Assembly: GCA_963770765.1 (NCBI GenBank)
Contig: CAVYQS010000007.1
Location: 310,001-374,000 of the forward strand
Length of the DNA: 64,000 nt
Direction of reading: 5' to 3'
Source of the DNA: CAVPCY01 sp963770765
GTDB lineage: Bacteria > Actinomycetota > Coriobacteriia > Anaerosomatales > PHET01
Both the position numbers and the translations under genes were made by a program. The notes under the pieces were generated by a model that worked only from the letters and a program-made list of their open reading frames with translations, did no database searches and was not told the origin of the DNA. How positions within the stretch are numbered: the first letter of the stretch is position 1; the number at the start of each line of letters is the position of its first letter. Positions 7,484 through 16,873 of the stretch are shown piece after piece.

Positions 7484-10249
7484 ATGGGGTGGGACGTGGA
7501 AGACGGCCTGCAATCCAACCACAGCACGGACGACACGGCCGACGCGGCCGACCGCCCGACCGCTGCCGCGCCCTCGGATACCGCCGCCACCCTCGCCCAC
7601 GAGCTCGCGGTCACGAAGGGGCTGCTCGCCGCAGCGGCGGCGCTTTCCTCGGAGATCGAACTCGACCGCCTGCTGGAGCGCCTGGCCACGATCGCCACCG
7701 AGGCCACCGGCATATCGCGCGCGTTCGTGAACCTGATCGATACGCGACGCGGTGTGCTCCACCCAAAGGTCGCCATCGGCGGACTCGAAGCCCCAGCCGG
7801 AAGCGTCATCCCGCTCGACCAGCTGAGTGAGACATCCCAGGCGGCGATCCGCGCCAAGGAGACGCGGCTGCTCGACTACGATCTCCCCGGCATTCCCGAG
7901 AAGGACCGCGCCATCGCCGCGGCGAACGGGGCGCGGCTCGTCCTGTTCGTCCCCCTCATGTTCAAGGGCGAGATCATCGGTCACATCGCGCTCGACGAGC
8001 CCGGACAGCGTGGCTCCTTCTCACAGGCACAGACCCGTGTCGTCGAGGGGATCGCGGCACACGCCGCCATCGCAGTGGAGAACGCGCGGCTCTTCGAGCA
8101 GGTCCGTGAGTCGAACGCGCGGCTTGCCGCCGATCTCGCCGCGACGGCCGGCCTGCACGAGGTGAGCTCGATCTTCGTCAAGGAGGGGTGCCTCGAGCCG
8201 GTCTTGACGCGCATAGTCGATACCGCGATCGCCATCACCGGTGCGGACATGGGGCACCTTCAGATCCTCGACCCTGAATCGGGCCGTCTGAGAATCGCCG
8301 CGCAGCGAGGGTTCGATCGATCCTTCATCGAGTACGTGGACGGCGCTGCCGTCGTGCGGAACCCGAATGGCGCGGGAGCCGAGCAGGCGCGGCGCATCGT
8401 CGTCGAAGACATCGCGCAGGACTCTGCGTTGCTGGATGATGCGGTACTCGCGGCCAAGGTGGAGGCGGGAGTACGTGCGGTGCAGGCCACGCCGCTGTTC
8501 GATGCGTCCGGGGCTGTCCTGGGGATGCTGTCGACGCACTACCGCACGGCGCACAGCCCCGATGCGCAGGCGCTGCGCTACCTCGATCTTCTCGCTCGGC
8601 AGGCGGCCGACATGATCGGGTGGACGAACGCCGAGAAGGCCTTGCGCGGTGCGATGGAAGAGACCGAGACCGAGCGCACGAGATTGCGCCAGATCATGGA
8701 CGAGATTCCCATCGGCGTGGCACTGGTCGACCCCGACGGCGCGGTGTTGGAGGTCAACGAGGCGACCACGCGGATCTGGGGCGGGATGATCCCGCGTGCC
8801 CGCAGCGTCGACCAGTTCTCCCTCTACGAGGGCTACGACCACGACACGAAAGAGCCGCTCACGCCCGAGCAGTGGCCCGCGCCGCGCGCGATCGCCACGC
8901 ACGCGTACGCCGAAGCGGTCATCGACTTCGTACGGACCGATGGAACGACGGGCATCATCCGCGTCACGGCCACACCCAAGTTCAGCTCCGAGGGGCGTCT
9001 CGCACGGATCGTCGTGATCACTGAGGACGTCACCGAGGACATCCGGGAACGCGAGCTCGACGACGCGCTCGCGCGGATCAACGGGACCGTCGGCGCCACC
9101 CTCGAGAAGGACCGGATCCTCACCAATCTCGTCGACCTGTCGCACGCGGCCCTGGGAAGCGAAGCGGCCCGCGCGGCCGTGAGCGCCCGCGACACCTGGC
9201 GGATCGCCCACGCGGTCGACTGCCCCGCGATCATCTCGGCCGAACTGACGCGCGAGGAGTCCGAGGCCGCCTCGCTCGCGATGTCATCCGGACGTGTGGT
9301 CAGAGTCCAAGACACGCGCTCTGACCCGAGAATCGATGCGCGCGACCCCCGGGTGCTTTCGCTGCTCGCCGTACCGCTGGTGGTGCAGGGAACCGCCATC
9401 GGAGCGCTGCTCTTCGACCATCTCAAGCGCCCGGCCGACTTCAGCCCCGCGCAGGTCGGTTTCGCCAAGCGCGTGATGCAGATCGCGACCGCAGCGCTGG
9501 ACAACGCACGCCTCTACGAGCGCGAGCACCGCATCGCCAAGACGCTGCAAGAGGCGATCCTTGCTCCGCCGTCGGAGACCGCCGGCATCGAGGTGGGCTT
9601 CCTCTATCGACCCGCCTCCACGGCAGCGAACGTAGGTGGTGACTTCTACGATGTCTTCTCCACCGACAGCGGCTGCATCGCCATCGCGATCGGCGATGTC
9701 TCCGGCAAGGGTCTCGAAGCCGCACGGCTGACGACGTTGATGCGAGACGGCATCCGCGCGTACGTGATCGAGGACGACGATCCGGCCGGGACCATCAGGC
9801 GTCTCAACGCCCTGGCCTTCCGTTCCACCCCGGTCGAGATGTTCGCGACCGCGTTCCTCGGTATGCTCGATCCTCGCACCGGGCTGCTCAGGTACTGTGG
9901 CGCCGGTCATCCCTCCCCTTTGGTCGTCGGCCCGCGCGGAATAGGGCACGCGACCTCGCAGTCCGGGCTCATCGGCGCCTTCGATGAAGCGGGGTTCGTG
10001 TCGCAGCAGACGGTCGTTGCCGAAGACGAGGTGCTCGTGCTCTACACCGATGGGGTGACCGAGGCCCGCTCCGGTGCACACATGCTCGACGAGTCCGGCC
10101 TCGAGGAGATTCTGGCTCGGCTCACCGACGTGCCCGTCGCCCAACTTCCGGACAGGATCATGCGCGAGGTGCTCGAGTTCACCGGTGGGTTCCTGCACGA
10201 CGACATCGTGCTCGTATGCGTGAAGAGAAACGGCGGTGCCGATGCTTGA
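7484..10249 (+). CDS. GAF/PAS sensor with SpoIIE (PP2C) serine phosphatase domain
   Basis: A 921-residue soluble signalling protein. Approximate order: GAF 1 (55-205), GAF 2 (220-385), PAS (400-520), GAF 3 (530-680), SpoIIE phosphatase (690-915). Phosphatase motifs are VGGDFYDVF, IAIGDVSGKGLEAA, YCGAGHPSP, LYTDGVTEAR and LHDDIVLVCV. These hold the metal-binding Asp residues of PP2C enzymes. By family knowledge such proteins act on anti-sigma-factor antagonists in partner-switching systems. No STAS or anti-sigma gene is nearby, so the target is unknown. The next gene starts inside this one's end, so the two are translationally coupled. Confidence 0.9.
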   Translation: MGWDVEDGLQSNHSTDDTADAADRPTAAAPSDTAATLAHELAVTKGLLAAAAALSSEIELDRLLERLATIATEATGISRAFVNLIDTRRGVLHPKVAIGGLEAPAGSVIPLDQLSETSQAAIRAKETRLLDYDLPGIPEKDRAIAAANGARLVLFVPLMFKGEIIGHIALDEPGQRGSFSQAQTRVVEGIAAHAAIAVENARLFEQVRESNARLAADLAATAGLHEVSSIFVKEGCLEPVLTRIVDTAIAITGADMGHLQILDPESGRLRIAAQRGFDRSFIEYVDGAAVVRNPNGAGAEQARRIVVEDIAQDSALLDDAVLAAKVEAGVRAVQATPLFDASGAVLGMLSTHYRTAHSPDAQALRYLDLLARQAADMIGWTNAEKALRGAMEETETERTRLRQIMDEIPIGVALVDPDGAVLEVNEATTRIWGGMIPRARSVDQFSLYEGYDHDTKEPLTPEQWPAPRAIATHAYAEAVIDFVRTDGTTGIIRVTATPKFSSEGRLARIVVITEDVTEDIRERELDDALARINGTVGATLEKDRILTNLVDLSHAALGSEAARAAVSARDTWRIAHAVDCPAIISAELTREESEAASLAMSSGRVVRVQDTRSDPRIDARDPRVLSLLAVPLVVQGTAIGALLFDHLKRPADFSPAQVGFAKRVMQIATAALDNARLYEREHRIAKTLQEAILAPPSETAGIEVGFLYRPASTAANVGGDFYDVFSTDSGCIAIAIGDVSGKGLEAARLTTLMRDGIRAYVIEDDDPAGTIRRLNALAFRSTPVEMFATAFLGMLDPRTGLLRYCGAGHPSPLVVGPRGIGHATSQSGLIGAFDEAGFVSQQTVVAEDEVLVLYTDGVTEARSGAHMLDESGLEEILARLTDVPVAQLPDRIMREVLEFTGGFLHDDIVLVCVKRNGGADA

Positions 10250-11798
10250 GGTGATCGTGTTCTGCTGCGGTGCGTCCCTCATGGGGCTCGAGTTCATCGC
10301 CGCGCGTCTGCTCGCGCCTGCACTGGGGAGTTCGTTGTTCGTCTGGGGTGCGGTCATCTCCATCGTGATGGTGGCGCTGTCCTTGGGCTACTGGTTCGGT
10401 GGCCAGATCGCCGACCGCATGGGCTCGACTCGCACCCTCGCGCCGGTGATCGCCACCGCCGGGTTGTTCACCGTCGTGGTGCCCTCGCTGACCACGCTCG
10501 TACTGCCATTGGTGGCCGGACTTGGCGCTCGGACCGGCGCGCTCGTGGCGTCTGCGATCGTCTTCTTCGTTCCCTCGCTGCTGCTGGCGATGGTGTCTCC
10601 TCTGGGGGTCAGACTCGCCACGGGAACCAGGATCGACCATGTGGGGCGCTCGGCAGGGCAGCTCTACGCCATCTCGACCGCGGGCAGCATCGTGGGCACG
10701 ATCGCCACCGCGTTCTGGCTGATTCCCCTGTTGTCCCTCGACGGGCTCGCGGTGGGAATCGGCTTCGTGTTGTTCGGGACCGCGCTGCTCGCACTGGCGC
10801 TCCCCTCTCGGTACACGGAAGCCGTCCCTTCGACGCGCGCTCCCCGGACGCAGGGGATCGCTGCGATCACCGTGGCAGTCGTGGTGCTCGGCGCGATCGT
10901 CGGCGGCGGGACACTGCTCGCCCCCGCCGGAGCGGTGCCGGGGCAGTCCACCGAGGAGCGGGTCCTCTACCGCAAGGACACCCAGTATCACCGGCTCGTC
11001 GTGACAGAGGACGACACCGAGCGCCACCTGCGCTTCGACCGCAGCCACCAGAGCGCGATGTATCTCGCCGACCCCTATGAGACGAGCTTCTCCTACCCGC
11101 AGTATCTGCACCTCGCGCTCGCCGCGAAGCCCGACGCCCGAAAGGTGCTGGTCGTGGGCCTGGGCGGTGGATCACTCGTCAAGCGCATGTGGCGCGACTA
11201 TCCGCAGATGGAGATCGACGTCGCCGAGATCGATCCCGAGGTGGTCGACGTCGCCTACCGCTACTTCGGTCTGCCGCGCGACCCCCGCATCACCGTCGCC
11301 GCCGAGGACGGCCGGCGCTACCTGGCTGCGAGCGACGAGCTGTACGACATCATCGTCATGGACGCGTACTACGCCGACGCGCTCCCCTCGCACCTCACCA
11401 CCGAGGAGTTCTTCCGAGAAGTCGAAGCACACCTGTCGCCGGGCGGTGTCGTCGCCTACAACGTGATCGGCGCGGTCGAGGGCGAGCGCAGCAAGCTGTT
11501 CCGGAGCATGTACCGCACCGCCTCGCAGGTGTGGAACCAGCGCTGGGTCTTCCCCATCGGGATCGGCGCCGACGGGGCACCCGATAGGAACCGCAACATC
11601 ATCGTCTTGGCGACCGACAGCCCCGCCAGCCGAGAAGAACTCCTCGCGCAGATAGCGAACCGGGTGGGCGGCCAGGTGACGATCACCGGGTTCGACCGGT
11701 TCGGCGATGACCTGTACGAAGCGCCGGTCGTGACCGACGACGTGCCTGTGCTGACAGACTCCCACGCACCGACCGATTCGCTCATCCAGGTCAACTGA
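10242..11798 (+). CDS. Spermidine synthase-like protein fused to a membrane domain
   Basis: 518 residues from ATG 10242 (GTG 10236 also possible), overlapping the phosphatase stop. The first 240 residues have about seven hydrophobic helices, like the transporter-like part of fused MFS/SpeE proteins. The second half is a spermidine-synthase Rossmann domain: VLVVGLGGGSLVKRM binds the nucleotide, DVAEIDPEVVDVA and EDGRRYLA follow, and IVMDAYYADALPSHL is the active-site strand. Whether it makes polyamines or only shares the fold is not settled. Homologues of this layout are common in bacteria but little studied. Coupling to a SpoIIE phosphatase is unusual. Confidence 0.82.
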   Translation: MLEVIVFCCGASLMGLEFIAARLLAPALGSSLFVWGAVISIVMVALSLGYWFGGQIADRMGSTRTLAPVIATAGLFTVVVPSLTTLVLPLVAGLGARTGALVASAIVFFVPSLLLAMVSPLGVRLATGTRIDHVGRSAGQLYAISTAGSIVGTIATAFWLIPLLSLDGLAVGIGFVLFGTALLALALPSRYTEAVPSTRAPRTQGIAAITVAVVVLGAIVGGGTLLAPAGAVPGQSTEERVLYRKDTQYHRLVVTEDDTERHLRFDRSHQSAMYLADPYETSFSYPQYLHLALAAKPDARKVLVVGLGGGSLVKRMWRDYPQMEIDVAEIDPEVVDVAYRYFGLPRDPRITVAAEDGRRYLAASDELYDIIVMDAYYADALPSHLTTEEFFREVEAHLSPGGVVAYNVIGAVEGERSKLFRSMYRTASQVWNQRWVFPIGIGADGAPDRNRNIIVLATDSPASREELLAQIANRVGGQVTITGFDRFGDDLYEAPVVTDDVPVLTDSHAPTDSLIQVN

Positions 11799-11817
11799 GG
11801 GCGACTCTACAGGCCGG

Positions 11818-11840
11818 CTTTCGGCACCCCGAAAGGGGTG
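11818..11840 (+). promoter_or_regulatory. Two mutually exclusive hairpins in the leader of the acyl-CoA synthetase gene
   Basis: CTTTCGG-CACC-CCGAAAG (11818-11835) and CACCCC-GAAA-GGGGTG (11825-11840) share bases, so only one can form at a time. The second has a GAAA tetraloop. They lie 42-64 bases before the ATG at 11882. This could be a regulatory fold or a weak terminator of the preceding gene. No known riboswitch class was recognised. Confidence 0.35.
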
Positions 11841-11881
11841 AAGCGGTCGCAGATGGGAACCTTCGGTACGGAGGTGTTCTC

Positions 11882-14543
11882 ATGCACACGTTGTTCGACC
11901 CCAGCTCGATCGCCGTCATCGGTGCCTCGGAGACCGAAGGAACCATCGGCAGAACGATCATGGAGAACGCGATGCGATCGGCCGGGCGCACGGTCTACCC
12001 GGTCAACCCCAAGCACGCGACGATCCTCGGCCTGCCGGCCTACCCGACTGTCGGCGAGATTCCCGGCCCCGTCGATCTCGCGATGGTCGCGACGCCGGCA
12101 GCGACCGTCCCCGACGTGCTGGCACAGTGCGCCGCGGCGGGCGTGAGCGGCGCCATCGTCGTCTCGGCGGGCTTCTCGGAGACGGGGGCCGCGGGCGCCG
12201 AGCTCGAGCAGCGGATCCGCGACATCCTCAAGGACAGCCCGATGCGCGTCGTGGGACCCAACTGCCTGGGCGTCATCCGCCCCACCGTGGGGCTCAACGC
12301 ATCGTTTCTCACCATCGAGCCCGAGCCCGGGAACATCGCTCTGATCTCGCAGAGCGGCGCCCTCGGCACGGGCATGCTCGACTGGGCGGTGAGCGCGCAC
12401 GTCGGGTTCTCGGTGTTCGCCTCGGTGGGCGGCATGGTCAACGTCGACTTCGCGGACCTCATCGACTACCTGGGAGAAGACGAGCAGACGCGCAGCATCC
12501 TGATCTACATGGAGAACATCGGGAACGCTCGGAGGTTCATGAGCGCGGCGCGCGGATTCGCCCGCAACAAGCCGATCATCGTTCTCAAGCCGGGACGCTA
12601 CGCCGAGAGCGCTCGGGCCGCGCTCTCCCATACCGGCTCGATGGCCGGCGGCGACGAGATCTACGAGGCGGCGTTTCGTCGCGTGGGCGTCGTGCGCGTG
12701 CACGAGGTGGCTGACCTGTTCCACGCCGCCGCGGTTCTCGACTCGAGCCGTCTGCCCAAGGGAGCCGACGTCGCGATCGTCACGAACGCCGGGGGCCTGG
12801 GGGTCATGGCCACCGACGCCCTCGTCGAGCACGGCGGGCGACTCGCGCCTCTATCCGAGAAGACCATGGCCCGGCTCAACGAGGTGCTCCCTGCGTACTG
12901 GAGCCACTCCAACCCCATCGATGTGCTCGGAGACGCCGGATCCGACCGCTTCGTCAACGCGGTGCAGGCATGCCTCGACGAGTCCTCGGTCAACGGCATC
13001 CTGCTCATCTACACGCCGCAGGGAAACGCGCGCCCCGACGAGATGGCCGAGAAGGTCGCAGCCCTCGTGCGGGACTCGGACAAGCCGATCATGACGGTGC
13101 TCATGGGCGGCGATACCGTGGCCAACGGCCGGCGCATCTTCAGTGCGGCCGGCATCCCCACCTACGACACGCCCGAAGACGCGGTCAAGACGTATCTGGG
13201 CATGTACCGCTACTCACGCAATCTCGAACTCCTCTACGAGACCCCCTCGGAGATCGCCGCCGACGTCGCACCTCCCCGCCACAACCTGCAGGCGCTGCTC
13301 AAGCGCGTCGCGAAGACCGGCAGGATGGTTCTCACCGAGGAGGAGTCGAAGCGCTTCCTGTCGACCTACGGCATGCCCGTGATCGAGCAGCAGACCGTGA
13401 CCGATGTCGAAGGGGCGCTCGCCGCGGCCGCCGAGATCGGCTACCCGGTGGTGCTCAAGGTCGTCTCCCACGAGATCACTCACAAGAACGCCGCGGGCGG
13501 CGTCGAGGTGGGCTCTGTGCTCGGAAGAGGATCTGCGTCGAGGCTACGCGGCCATGCTGGAACGCGTCGCCGAACGGGAGCCGGACGCCACGGTCGAGGG
13601 CGTCTCGGTGCAGAAGATGGTGCGGCGTATCGACTACGAGCTGATCCTCGGGATGAAGAAGGACCAGCAGTTCGGCTCGGTGATCGTGTTCGGAGCGGGC
13701 GGAGTGGGTGCCGAGGGCCTCGCGGACTTCGCCGTGAGCCTTCCTCCGCTCAACCCGGTGCTCGCACGTCGCATGATGGAGGAGACACGGGTCTTCAAGA
13801 CGATGAGCAACCATCCGCGCGGCGTGGAGCCGCCCGACTTCGCGGCGCTCGACGAGCTGATCACGATGCTGTCCAACCTCGTGGTGGACTTCCCCGAGAT
13901 CGCGGAGATCGATGTGAACCCGGTCGTGATCTCGAAGGGCAAGCCATGCGTGGTCGACGCGCGGATCATCATCGACGAGTCGGTGCTCGCCGGGTCGCCG
14001 GACTCGCCGCACCTCGTGATCACCCCCTACCCCACGCGCTTCGTCGCGCCGTGGAAGCTCTCCGGCGGGACCGAGGTGCTGATGCGCCCCATCAAGCCCG
14101 AAGACGAGCGGATGATCGACGAGATGCTGGCGACGATGACGCGCGAGGCGCTGTCCAGTCGCTTCTTCGAGGGAATCCCCGAGTTCACCCACGAGCGCCT
14201 CGTGCGCTTCACCAACATCGACTACGAGCGCGAGATCGCGATCGTCGCGGAGCTCGCGGACGCCGGGGGCAAGCGCATCATCGGCGTGGGCCGGCTGGTG
14301 GTCGACCCGGTGGGAAGCTCGGGAGAGTTCACGGTGATCGTGCACAACGAGTTCCAGGGCAAGGGGCTCGGCTTCAAACTCGTGGACATCATCATCGGCA
14401 TCGCCCAAGACAAGGGTCTTTCGCAGATCTGGGGCACGGTGACCTCCGACAACGTGCGGATGCTGGAGTTGACCGAGGCGCTCGGCTTCTCGGCGGTTCC
14501 CGAATCCGACGGCATCACCAGGGTCTGTCTCGAACTGCGGTAG
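11882..14543 (+). CDS. ADP-forming acyl-CoA synthetase / GNAT acetyltransferase fusion, frame broken once
   Basis: About 886 residues once one base near 13514 is skipped. Order: CoA-binding Rossmann domain (FDPSSIAVIGASETEGTIG), succinyl-CoA-ligase-like domain (GPNCLGVIRP, ISQSGALG), ATP-grasp domain with YPVVLKVVS and EIAEIDVNPVV, and a C-terminal GNAT domain (about 740-886). SHTGSMAGGDE keeps the His that carries phosphate in ADP-forming acetyl-CoA synthetases, so ATP formation from acyl-CoA looks possible. PatZ/Pka-type lysine acetyltransferases share the layout, and that role is the main alternative. The upstream frame runs to VEVGS and the downstream one resumes at SEEDLRRGY. Removing one base from GGCTCTGTG restores VGLCSEEDL. 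This is probably a sequence error. Confidence 0.85.
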
Positions 14544-14579
14544 CGTTCGACGCGCGCCGGGCTGGTTCGCGCCTTGCTT

Positions 14580-14608
14580 GATGTGGCACCCTTGAGGTGC
14601 CCGACATC
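14580..14608. terminator. Strong hairpin between the acyl-CoA synthetase and carboxypeptidase genes
   Basis: GATGT-GGCACC-CTTGA-GGTGCC-CG-ACATC folds into an 11-bp stem with a 2-base bulge. It begins 36 bases after the synthetase stop and ends about 17 bases before the likely TTG start of the next gene. No T-run follows, so it may end transcription weakly or affect translation of the carboxypeptidase. Confidence 0.4.
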
Positions 14609-14624
14609 GAGTCGAGAGGTCGTC

Positions 14625-16172
14625 TTGTTGCGCGCGTACTCCACCGATAGGGCCGCATCGCGGCGGTCGAGCCACCGGACACGGCAGGGTGGTGTGGCGC
14701 GCGCGGTGCTGGCCGTGGCACTCGCGTGCTCGATGCTCATCTCTCCCGCGACCGCGCTCGCCACACGCCATGACAGCGACACGATCGCCGGCGTCCCGCT
14801 GTCTGAGTGCGACCCCTCCAAGAGCGTGGCTCCGAGCATAAGCGCGGCGGCAGGTGTGATCTGCACCTCTGACGGCCAGGTGCTGTGGTCCCGGAAGGCG
14901 ACCACTCCCCGCGCGATGGCGAGCACGACCAAGGTGATGACCGCGCTCATCGTCTTGCAGCAGGCCGATCTCGACGAACAGGTCGTCATCTCGGAGTCGG
15001 CGAGCAAGGTCGACTACGCGATCGGACTCGAGCCCGGTGAGCGGCGCTCGGTGAGAGAACTCCTGGAGCTGGCGCTGGTCGCCTCATCCAACGACGCCGC
15101 TCACGCGCTTGCCGAGCACGTGAGCGGAAGCGTCCCGGCTTTCGTCGACGAGATGAACGACCGCGCCGATGAGCTGGAGCTGCGCGACACGCGCTTCGCC
15201 AACCCTCACGGGCTCGATCAGGCGGGCCACCACAGTTCGGCAGCCGATCTGTCAGCTCTGGCTCGAACGGCGATGGCCGACCCGGCGTTTCGCAGTATCG
15301 TAGGACTCCGCTCCGTCACCCTGCCCGCCTACGAGAAGCGCAAGGCCCGCACCATCGAATCGACCGATGAGCTCCTCGCGACGTACCCCGGACTCCTCGG
15401 CGGCAAGACGGGCTTCACCGATGACGCGAAGTACTCCTTCGTCGCCTCCGCGGAGCGCGACGGCGTATCGCTCACGGCGGTCGTCCTCGGCGCCCCGAGC
15501 AGCTCGGTACGGTTCAAGCATTCGGCGCGGCTGCTCGACTGGGGATTCGATCACCTGAAGGTGCAGACCGTCGCGACGGCCACCGAGACGGTGGGCTCGG
15601 TGCCGGTCGCGGTCGACACGCGCCGCACCGTACCCGTGCGCGTCGCCGAGACCACCTCGACCGCCGTGTTCGACCTCGCAGGCCCTGTCGCCCGGAGGCT
15701 CGTCGCCAAGGACAGGATCGATCTGCCGGTGTACGCAGGCCAGACGCTTGGCCGGGTCGAGGTCGTGCAGGGTGAGCGGGTGCTGGCCACCGTGCCCGCG
15801 GTCGCAGCCGCCGACATCGCGTCGGTGAACGAGACCGTGGGAGCCGTGCCGGTGAGGGATTACCTGGATGTGGCCGTGACGGCACGTGCCGCGGAGACAT
15901 CGGTCGCGGTTCCGGCCTTCGACGAGAGGGTGCCGGTGCGGAGGGACGTGAAGCTCGAGCGGCACACCAGCGCACCTGTGGAAGCGGGAGAACCGCTGGG
16001 CGAGATCACCTACAGCCAAGCCGGTCGCGTACTGGTCACCGTGCCCGTCGTGGCCGCAACCGACGTCGTCGCCCCCGGGCTGATGAGCCGTCTGGGCACG
16101 TGGTTGGCTCGCGGGTGGCGCGCCGTCACCGGCTCGCCGACGATGGCGCGACTCGTGGTCCTGGAGACGTAG
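14625..16172 (+). CDS. D-alanyl-D-alanine carboxypeptidase (PBP5/DacF type)
   Basis: 515 residues. Start TTG 14625 (or TTG 14628) is preferred: GAGAGGT lies just upstream, and the N-terminus then becomes a plain signal peptide ending near ATALA. The serine peptidase S11 motifs are present: STTK near residue 95, SSN near 150 and KTGFT near 258. The enzyme trims the terminal D-Ala from peptidoglycan stem peptides outside the membrane. Two consecutive PBP5_C-like beta modules follow, starting VGSVPVAVDTRRTVP and VGAVPVRDYLDVAV, then a short C-terminal tail with MSRLGTWLARGWRAV, probably an amphipathic membrane anchor. Most relatives have one such module. Confidence 0.88.
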   Translation: MLRAYSTDRAASRRSSHRTRQGGVARAVLAVALACSMLISPATALATRHDSDTIAGVPLSECDPSKSVAPSISAAAGVICTSDGQVLWSRKATTPRAMASTTKVMTALIVLQQADLDEQVVISESASKVDYAIGLEPGERRSVRELLELALVASSNDAAHALAEHVSGSVPAFVDEMNDRADELELRDTRFANPHGLDQAGHHSSAADLSALARTAMADPAFRSIVGLRSVTLPAYEKRKARTIESTDELLATYPGLLGGKTGFTDDAKYSFVASAERDGVSLTAVVLGAPSSSVRFKHSARLLDWGFDHLKVQTVATATETVGSVPVAVDTRRTVPVRVAETTSTAVFDLAGPVARRLVAKDRIDLPVYAGQTLGRVEVVQGERVLATVPAVAAADIASVNETVGAVPVRDYLDVAVTARAAETSVAVPAFDERVPVRRDVKLERHTSAPVEAGEPLGEITYSQAGRVLVTVPVVAATDVVAPGLMSRLGTWLARGWRAVTGSPTMARLVVLET

Positions 16173-16249
16173 GGCGGGTATTCGCGGTCGTGCTCATGCC
16201 GGACTCCCTTGGCCCCTGTAGTCTCTCAGCACTTGCACGCCCAAGATTC

Positions 16250-16265
16250 GATTAGTATACTAATC
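16250..16265. promoter_or_regulatory. Perfect 16-bp palindrome, probable MarR operator
   Basis: GATTAGTATACTAATC reads the same on both strands. It lies 65-80 bases before the marR start and probably overlaps the promoter; TATACT inside it resembles a -10 box. A half-site, CATTAG, follows. The AT-rich TTAGTATACTAA core is a common MarR-family target, so autoregulation of the regulator-exporter operon is the natural reading. Confidence 0.75.
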
Positions 16266-16330
16266 ATTAGCTTACTCATCGTCTGGTGTCACGTGACACC
16301 CCACCCTCCGACGAGACTCGGGAGTCCCCG

Positions 16331-16873
16331 ATGGATCATCTCCCCCACCCGCGCGCGCATGGCGCTCCGTGCGACCTCGCTGCGCGACCGCTGCCCGACC
16401 AATGCTTCCACGCCTTCCTGCGTGCGATGCATGCCCACCGGCAGTTGATGTTCACCACGATGTCCGAGGTCGGAATCCCCCCGGCCCAGGCGTTCTGCCT
16501 GAAGGAGGTCGCGCACAACGACGGCATCACGCAGCGGGACCTTGCGGATGCGCTGAGCATCTCGCGCCCCACGCTCACCGTGATGCTGCACAAGCTCGAG
16601 AAGGCGGGACTGGTCGAGCGTCGCGCGGACCGAGAAGACCAGCGGTTCATCCGCATCCATCTCACCAGCGCGGGGCATACCGCCCACCAGGCGATGCACG
16701 CGGCCATGGCAGATGTGGTCGCCCGAACCGCCGGCACTCTGAGCGAAGACGACCAAAGCGAGCTGATCCGGCTGCTCGATCGGTTGACCGAGAGCATCGG
16801 GGCCGCCGTGAGGTCTGAAGGCCGCTCGCCTGTCGTGAACCCGGTAGCCGTGTCGAAGGAAGACGGACGCTGA
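16331..16873 (+). CDS. MarR-family transcriptional regulator
   Basis: A 180-residue protein from ATG 16331, with GGGAG about 7 bases upstream. The winged helix spans about residues 40-120: ITQRDLADALSISRPTLTVM is helix-turn-helix and VERRADREDQRFIRIHLT is the wing. C-terminal helices would form the dimer. It overlaps the next gene by one base (TGATG), so it is cotranscribed with the two ABC half-transporters. MarR proteins in this setting usually repress an exporter until a ligand binds. Confidence 0.92.
   Translation: MDHLPHPRAHGAPCDLAARPLPDQCFHAFLRAMHAHRQLMFTTMSEVGIPPAQAFCLKEVAHNDGITQRDLADALSISRPTLTVMLHKLEKAGLVERRADREDQRFIRIHLTSAGHTAHQAMHAAMADVVARTAGTLSEDDQSELIRLLDRLTESIGAAVRSEGRSPVVNPVAVSKEDGR

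Noticed and set aside
13500..13530. Programmed ribosomal frameshifting in the acyl-CoA synthetase gene
   Set aside because: No slippery sequence, pseudoknot or internal ribosome site was visible, and three other genes show the same one-base defect.
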